From: Terfezia claveryi
Taxonomy: Eukaryota; Ascomycota; Pezizomycetes; Pezizales; Pezizaceae
DNA: 22,530 nucleotides
NCBI GenBank assembly: GCA_015179025.1
Contig: WHUX01000495.1
Span: 1 to 22,530 of the forward strand
Reading direction: 5' to 3'
Part shown: in pieces, positions 16,986 through 22,530 of the stretch
Position numbering within the stretch: position 1 is the first letter of the stretch
Layout of the letters: the number at the start of each line of letters is the position of its first letter
Made by a program: the position numbers and the translations under genes
Notes under the pieces: generated by a model
Databases searched by the model: none
What the model was told of the DNA's origin: nothing
The model's input: only the letters and a program-made list of their open reading frames with translations

Positions 16986-18446
16986 TGTCACGGGGGCCCT
17001 ATTGACTGATAGCGCTCTTGCGACTATTAGGACGGCCGTAATTTCCTGCCGCAACGATATCTATTCCGCAACACAGAATATCAATCCTATAGCAGTAAAG
17101 TTTAGTCCAACAGTAGTTCCTCACGACGGATCTTATTTCGCAACACAAAATAAATCCTATGTCGCTTAAACGTAAAGTTAACTCAAGACTTAGAACTTTG
17201 TAGGCTTCGTGTACTCAAGGTGCTCTTGCTTTCGAATACTCGCTCGTGGTAGAATAAATTCAACCGGAACTACTTGCACTATTTATATCCCGCGGTGTTT
17301 GTAGATATTCTTATAATAAAAATATTTTATAAAACGCGGGCCTACCTGTCACCTTGGAATTTCTTCCTAAGTGTTATGCCATCCACACCTTTGTTAATGC
17401 AGTTGCTATCTGCACTCGTTGTCACAGGTTACTAACCCGAACGTAGAGAATATTCCCATGTCTGCATGTTACACATACTTCGCTTATAGCTCGCTTATCC
17501 CATTAAAGAATTCTTATCCGAGGCAACTAAATTCAATTCCAGATACGTTACCAATCCTCGATACTATCGAATTACCATCCGACAATATCCGAAGGCATCT
17601 AATTATGTTTCCGGCAATATTCACTTAATAGTGTCTAGTGTCCATTGAAAATAATTTTCAACTGCACATAACTCTATGAATAGAGAACCGTGGGTCACAA
17701 GTAGATTACCATTGGAAAGGTATCAACGCATAGAAGATTATAGAATCTTAGTTTATCTCGATACCCAAATTATTCACGGAGTTATTACCAATAATAAGTA
17801 AACCTCCTCGTGGACCTATATGACCATATTAAAAGTCTTATATCTCCATGAGTTTAACTCCGATCATAAAAAGGATTGTAGAAATAGAATCAGGACGAAG
17901 AGTAGGCCTAGATAGAACCTTGAAACATTAAATTCGGAGAACTTTATGTTTTGGCCCTACCTTTGGCCTCTGTCCTGGGTGCACTCCCTTATAGTGTCAC
18001 CGGACGCACTTTGGTCTAAAGTGCGCCCTCGGTCCTTCATTTTTTTAGTTATTTTTACCGAATTATTTTCCTGCGGTTCAGAGTAATAATTCAATATTCA
18101 GGGTAACGCCAAGACTTCAGGGTAACAGCTAATATAGCTAGCATATATATGCATATAGTCAGCATATTAATCTGAGTATAACTTTTGAACCGTTAATCGG
18201 ATTCTTATGAAACTTAAACCGTAGCTCCCTCAAGGGTCTATGGACGTTCCATAAGGGTCTTAACCATCTGGGATGATTATAAACCACTCCGAGGTTCATA
18301 CCCGTTTCATATACCTAACTCTATAGATAAGTATTAGAAACGTTTGCACCACACTGCTAAGAGTGTACCTAGAGTTCATAAAGATTCTAGGGTCGTTCTA
18401 TAAGGGCCCAAGTACCTTTGGTAGGGCTGGATGTCACCCCGTGACA
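16986..18446 (-). repeat. Element 2 3' LTR
   Basis: 1,461 bp; on the minus strand it starts TGTCACGGGGTGACATCC and ends CCCCGTGACA. It matches the solo LTR at 3290-4749 along its whole length with scattered, mostly transition differences. It carries a TATA box (17280-17287), the TTACCCTGAA motifs and both TGTGTTGCG loops. Confidence 0.95.
17280..17287 (-). promoter_or_regulatory. TATA box of the element 2 3' LTR
   Basis: TATAAATA on the minus strand in the same context as 4448-4455. In the 3' LTR it would drive transcription leftwards into the transposon relic, and it marks the U3/R side used in the 5' LTR. Confidence 0.6.
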
Positions 18447-18462
18447 GTGCCTCCCCCCTTAA
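18447..18462 (-). promoter_or_regulatory. Polypurine tract of element 2
   Basis: On the minus strand AAGGGGGGAGGCAC ends exactly at the LTR start. Six consecutive G residues make it a clear plus-strand primer. It confirms that 16986-18446 is the 3' LTR of the minus-strand pol to its right. Confidence 0.85.
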
Positions 18463-18690
18463 GGTTCTTGTCCGCAAGAACCTAATTGATCATGCAATCA
18501 GAATCATTATTGCTACTAACAACAATGGATGGGGCTTGAGGACCAGTCCTCATATATGACAGCCAAAACATAGCTGCGTACGTCTCTTTGCACCCCTGGG
18601 ACAATATGGCATAAGAAATACAGGTAAAACAAAAACGTAAAGATAATTCAAAAAACCTAATGCCTAATAATAGGAAAAAAAGAAAAATCC
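18463..18690 (-). other. 3' untranslated stretch of element 2
   Basis: About 230 bases between the pol stop and the polypurine tract. I see no gene; the 70-codon open frame here is low-complexity and overlaps the pol end. Confidence 0.6.
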
Positions 18691-21600
18691 TCACAAGATA
18701 ACATCAGGGTCCCGAGGCTTACGAGGATTATCCAGATGGAATTTTCGAATTAAATCGGCTGCTCCATCCTTCAGGTTCTCATATGGTTCCCATGTGTCGT
18801 CATCAGGACCGTAACCCTTCCAAGAGACTAAATACATAACCCATCCCTTCCTGAGCTCACTTGTCCTAATCTTTTCCACCTGGTATTCCGATTCTTCGAG
18901 GTCGACTGGAGGGGGTGTTGGCGAGCGTCTGCCGGCAATCGTGTTAAGGTGGTAGGGTTCCAACAAACTAATATGAAAAACTGGGTGAGTTTTGCCTGTG
19001 CTCGGGGGAACTCTAACTCATAGGCATAGGTGCCTATAAGCCGTTTGATTCTAAACTTCCCTCGTAACTTGTAGTCAAGCTTCTTGGTCGGACGCCTTGT
19101 TTTGATGTTCTTTGCGTTGACCATGACCCAATCTCCCACTTTGAATGTCGGTTCCTTCTCTGCTACCTTGAGATTGTAGTATTTGGACATCCGGTCCTGT
19201 GCTGCCTTCATGTTCTCCCTCATAGCCTCCCTCATTGCGTCCAAGGTTTCGACTGTCTTGACTGCCTCAGGGTTGTTCGATTCAGTTGAGGCTTCGGTTG
19301 GGTTCTGGAAATTATTTTCTGGGTGTTGAGCGTATGCGGCAAAGAATGGTGTGAGTTTGGTACTGGAATGGACAGTGTTATTATAACAGAACTCGGCAAA
19401 TGGTAATAACTCGACCCAGTCATCCTGATCCCAACAGCAATACGTCCGTAGATAATGCTCAAGGGTCTGGTTGACTCGTTCAGTTTGACCATCGTCTGGG
19501 GGTGATATGCCGAGGACTTATCCAACTCAACTCCTAATAACCGCATTACCTCCATCCAAAAGGAACTTGTAAACACCGAATCCCGATCCGAAACAACCCT
19601 CTTTGGTAATCCGTGCAGCCTCCAAACCTCCTTGACAAATATCCCAGCCAACTCTTTTGCCTTCCGGTTCTTTAAAGGAATGAAATGCGACATTTTAGTA
19701 AACCTATCAACAATAACCCAGATCTGATTGTACCCTTTGACTGGTGGTAAATCAGTGATGAAATCCATCGAAATGTGTTCCCACGGCCTATAGGGGATTG
19801 GAAGAGGTACGAGCTTGCCATATTTCTTGTGTCTTGCTGTCTTGTTTCTTTGGCAAGCATCGCATGTGCGAACGTAGTTTCGTACCCAGTCTTCCATGTT
19901 AGGCCAGTAGTAATTTCGTTTCATTAGCTCGAGGGTTTTGTCACGTCCGAAATGACCTGCAACTTTAGCATCATGACTTTGGAAAGCCACTTTCAACTTA
20001 AGGGAATTGTTGTCAGGTATATATAGGCGACGTTCGTAGGTTACCATGTCGTCTTCTAAACCGTAATGATCGAGTCCAGGATACTCCTTGCCAAACTTCA
20101 ACGCGTTCCGAATCCCTAACCACTTGTCGTCCTTGAGGCCAGCCTCTTGGATCTCCTTCGACCAACTTGATTCTTCTGTTTGTGAGGCCTTCACTGCCAT
20201 AATGCGGCGTGTTACTAGACTCTCCTCACTTGTTCCCAGTTGGAATTGACCAGGCTTGAACATCCGAATCGTGTGGTCCTGCTTCTCTCCCCCTCCTTCG
20301 AGGTCAGGATCAACCTGACGAGAAAGCGCATCTGCCTTGCCATTCTTATCACCTGGGCGGTAGATGATTCTAAAATTGAACTGGCTTAGTATTTCCGCCC
20401 ATCTGGCCTGCCTTCGATTGAGTATCTTAGTGGAATTAAAGTACTCAAGGTTCTTATGGTCCGTATACACAATTATCTCCTCCGGGGCACCCATGAGAAA
20501 ATGTCTCCATTCTTGGAAACAATTGACAATTACGACCATTTCTTTATCATGGACGTCGTAATTAAGTTCTGCTGGGATAAAGCGTTTCGAATAGTACGCT
20601 ACTGGGTGCCAACGACCATCTGGTTCTTTTTGGGATAGAATACCAGCTTTTGCTAGATCAGACGCGTCTGTCTCGATCATTTTTGGTCGTTCTGGGTGAT
20701 AATGGCATAGTATCGGAGCGGTGGTGAACCTATATTTTAGCTCATCGAAGGCCTGTTGACACTGCTGTGTCCAGTTCCAAGGAACTCCATTGTGCGTCAG
20801 TGTCTGAATCGGCAATGCCAAACTACTAAAGCCTTGAATAAACCGGCGATAGAAATTAGCAAACCCAATAAACCTCTGCACTTCTTTACGTTCCGAGGAG
20901 CCTGCCAGGCGAGGATATCCTCGACTTTCTTCTGCCCCATTTGTATCCCCTTTGTACCTACTTTAAATCCCACGAATTCGACTTCTGGGACATGGAAGAT
21001 ACACTTGTCTATGTTGACACAAAGGTTATTCTCCGTTAGTTTCTGCAGCACCCAACGGACGAGCTCGACATGTTCTTCCTCTGTTTGGGTATAAATGAGG
21101 ATATCATCAATATATACAACTATTCCTCGGTCAATTCGTTCCGATAGAATGTTGTTAACATGTCGCTGGAAAACAGATGGCGCGTTAGTTAGCCCAAAAG
21201 GCATAACTGTATATTCGTATAAGCCATATCTTGTCTTGAATGCTGTTTTCCACTCGTCTCCGGCGCTATTCTGAGTAGATTAAACCCGAGTTTAAGATCG
21301 AGTTTGGAGAAAACCTGTGAAGTACCAACTTGTTCCATTAGGGTAGTCATAAGTGGTAGGGGATACTTGTCTTTTTTGGTTATGGCATTGAGCCCTCTAT
21401 AGTCTACGACTATTCTGAGCTTGCCATTTGGCTGTTTGGCGAAGAATATAGGAGCGCCAGCACTGCTTTTGCTCGGTCTTATTTGCCGGTTCGGAGCATC
21501 TCATCTAGGTATTCTTTGAGAAGCTCCAATTCATCAGGGGAGAGGGGGTATAGTTTTCCTGACGGGGGACTCTTTCCTTCTTCTAACTCAATTGTCATGT

Positions 21601-22530
21601 CTTGTGGACCGTGCGTGGGAAGGGCGGATTGCAACTCCTTTCCAAAGATTTTTACAAAATCCCTGTACTGTGTTGGCAATCGATCAGCAAGTTCATGGAT
21701 ATTTTCAGTCGCTGTTATTTTCATAACCTTGCGAACGTCTCCATTAGCGAACTTCTGATAATCCCATTCCCCTATTTCAATTAATCCGACATATTGAGTC
21801 TCTGCAAGTACTTCGTCAAAGTCAGCGAAATCAGTAACCTCCTCAATTTCCAACGCTCTTTTTAGCTCGAGTCCATAAGGAGTGGTGACCCGTAGCTTAT
21901 CACAATTGGCTTTAATCCAATCCATCCCCAAAATGAGTGGAAGACCTGGTTCGAGGCACGCAACCTCAGTTACCAGGTCAAGAGTTTTGTTTCGTCCCGA
22001 TCTTGCATCTGGGACTTCCATCTGCAGGTTCTGAACCTGCACTGTGCCAGACCTCTTGAGAATCGAGCCGTCGGCGCTCTCTAATCTCAGTCTTTTCTCC
22101 CTCTTAACCCAAGGCAGCATCATCTGTTCAACAAAAGAAGAATCAAAAATCGTGGCTTCTGCGCCAGTATCAACCAAAGCATTAATGGAAATTTCGCGTT
22201 TATTTCCTCCGTACATCCAAGATAACTTAACAGAGATAAGAAACTTCAATCCTTCACGCTTTAATACCTTCGCACCCGATTTTCCTGCCAAAGAGAGATC
22301 CTTAATTCCATCCAATGAAATATCCGGCACCGCCACCTTTCGTGGTCTTTTTTCGAGTGCGCCAATATGAGGAGCCACCTCATCATCAGCTTTCCTTTTT
22401 GTCCCTTTTTTTGCGTTTTTATTTGATGAAGAAAGAGAAGAAATAGCAGAAGAAGACAAATTGCGAGAAACAGAACTAATCAAAACCGGGTCAATATCCA
22501 TAGGTTCCCCTTCATGTTCCTCCTTCCAAC
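18691..22530 (-). pseudogene. pol: Element 2 Pol polyprotein, frameshifted; continues past the right edge
   Basis: The frame is open through the right edge; the ATG at 22499-22501 is probably internal or follows gag in the same ORF. Domains from the N-terminal side: basic stretches (KKGTKRK, KRPRK), aspartic protease DTGAEATIFD (residues 111-120 from that ATG), reverse transcriptase with MPFGLTNAPSVFQ and YIDD at 21103-21114, RNase H (ETDASDL, about 20680), integrase with HHCC finger (HFGRDKT to CDACQ) and Asp, Asp, Glu in SMDFITDLP, SDRDSVF and the TER segment after a frameshift, a GPY/F-like module reading GKF, and a chromodomain (EYQVEKI ... SWKGYGPDDDTWEPYENL) ending 18691. Five frame breaks, each fitting one missing base, lie at about 21482, 21260, 20885, 19494 and 19004-19008. 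No nonsense substitution is seen in 3.8 kb. Confidence 0.93.

Larger units (their letters stand above)
16986..22530 (-). mobile_element. Element 2: Ty3/gypsy chromovirus, 3' portion
   Basis: A minus-strand element: pol enters from the right edge and ends at 18691, followed by a short untranslated stretch, a polypurine tract and the 3' LTR (16986-18446). Pol contains protease, RT, RNase H, integrase and chromodomain in chromovirus order. The gag and 5' LTR are outside the window. Its LTR family is the same as the solo LTR at 3290-4749. GC is normal and there are no substitution-type stop codons in pol, so it is much younger than the AT-rich block it borders. Confidence 0.93.

Noticed and set aside
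13205..18446. The LTR fragment at 13205-14160 and the LTR at 16986-18446 as a pair bounding one element.
   Set aside because: They have the same orientation but very different mutation load, the fragment lacks both ends, and the intervening DNA holds a separate DNA transposon with no pol. The right LTR already belongs to the pol at 18691-22530.
1..22530. CRISPR arrays, rRNA, tRNA genes, bacterial operons or a host gene cluster.
   Set aside because: No spacer-repeat structure, no tRNA-like fold or rRNA motif recognised, and all protein text found belongs to transposable elements. A dedicated tRNA or rRNA search was not possible here.

Overview
The window contains no host gene that I can support. 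It is a stack of nested, mostly decayed transposable elements, of the kind found in a repeat block of a filamentous fungus, most likely an ascomycete (Pezizomycotina). The reasons are two Ty3/gypsy chromoviruses with C-terminal chromodomains, 5-bp target duplications, a fungal-type DDE transposase relic, and an AT-rich, almost CpG-free block whose damage looks like repeat-induced point mutation (RIP: many in-frame stops, almost no indels). The species is not determinable from the sequence.

Layout from left to right. (1) 1-799 and 9514-about 11884 are the two halves of one older minus-strand LTR element: a candidate LTR at 11045-11884, a long gag-like pseudogene from 10926 to 9514, and the rest of that gag from 799 to 1. 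Its pol would lie left of the window. (2) 800-9508 is a plus-strand chromovirus ('element 1') inserted into that gag. It has 1.11-kb LTRs (800-1910, 8397-9508), the target duplication CATAT on both sides, a gag ORF, a -1 frameshift heptamer, a pol broken by four TGA codons and a CA-slippage frameshift, a polypurine tract, and a possible self-priming site. (3) 3290-4749 is a 1,460-bp solo LTR of a second family, inserted into the start of element 1 pol and flanked by CCGTC. (4) 11885-16980 is non-genic and becomes strongly AT-rich after about 12480. It holds a 58-59 bp minisatellite, a RIP-mutated fragment of the same second LTR family (about 13205-14160), a small TA-flanked MITE (14639-14811), and a 1.6-kb DNA transposon (15380-16978) whose transposase can still be read in one frame through about 40 stops. 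(5) 16986-22530 is the 3' part of a minus-strand chromovirus ('element 2') of the second LTR family: pol from the right edge down to 18691, polypurine tract, and 3' LTR at 16986-18446. Its gag and 5' LTR lie beyond the right edge.

Relative ages read from the nesting: old minus-strand element, then element 1 inside it, then the solo LTR inside element 1. Element 2 landed seven bases beyond the apparent end of the DNA transposon. The most useful observations are the intact A AAA AAC slippery site just after a premature gag stop, the nine-base LTR/leader complementarity suggesting self-priming, the readable RIP-mutated transposase, and the purely single-base-deletion damage in element 2, which may be sequencing error rather than decay.
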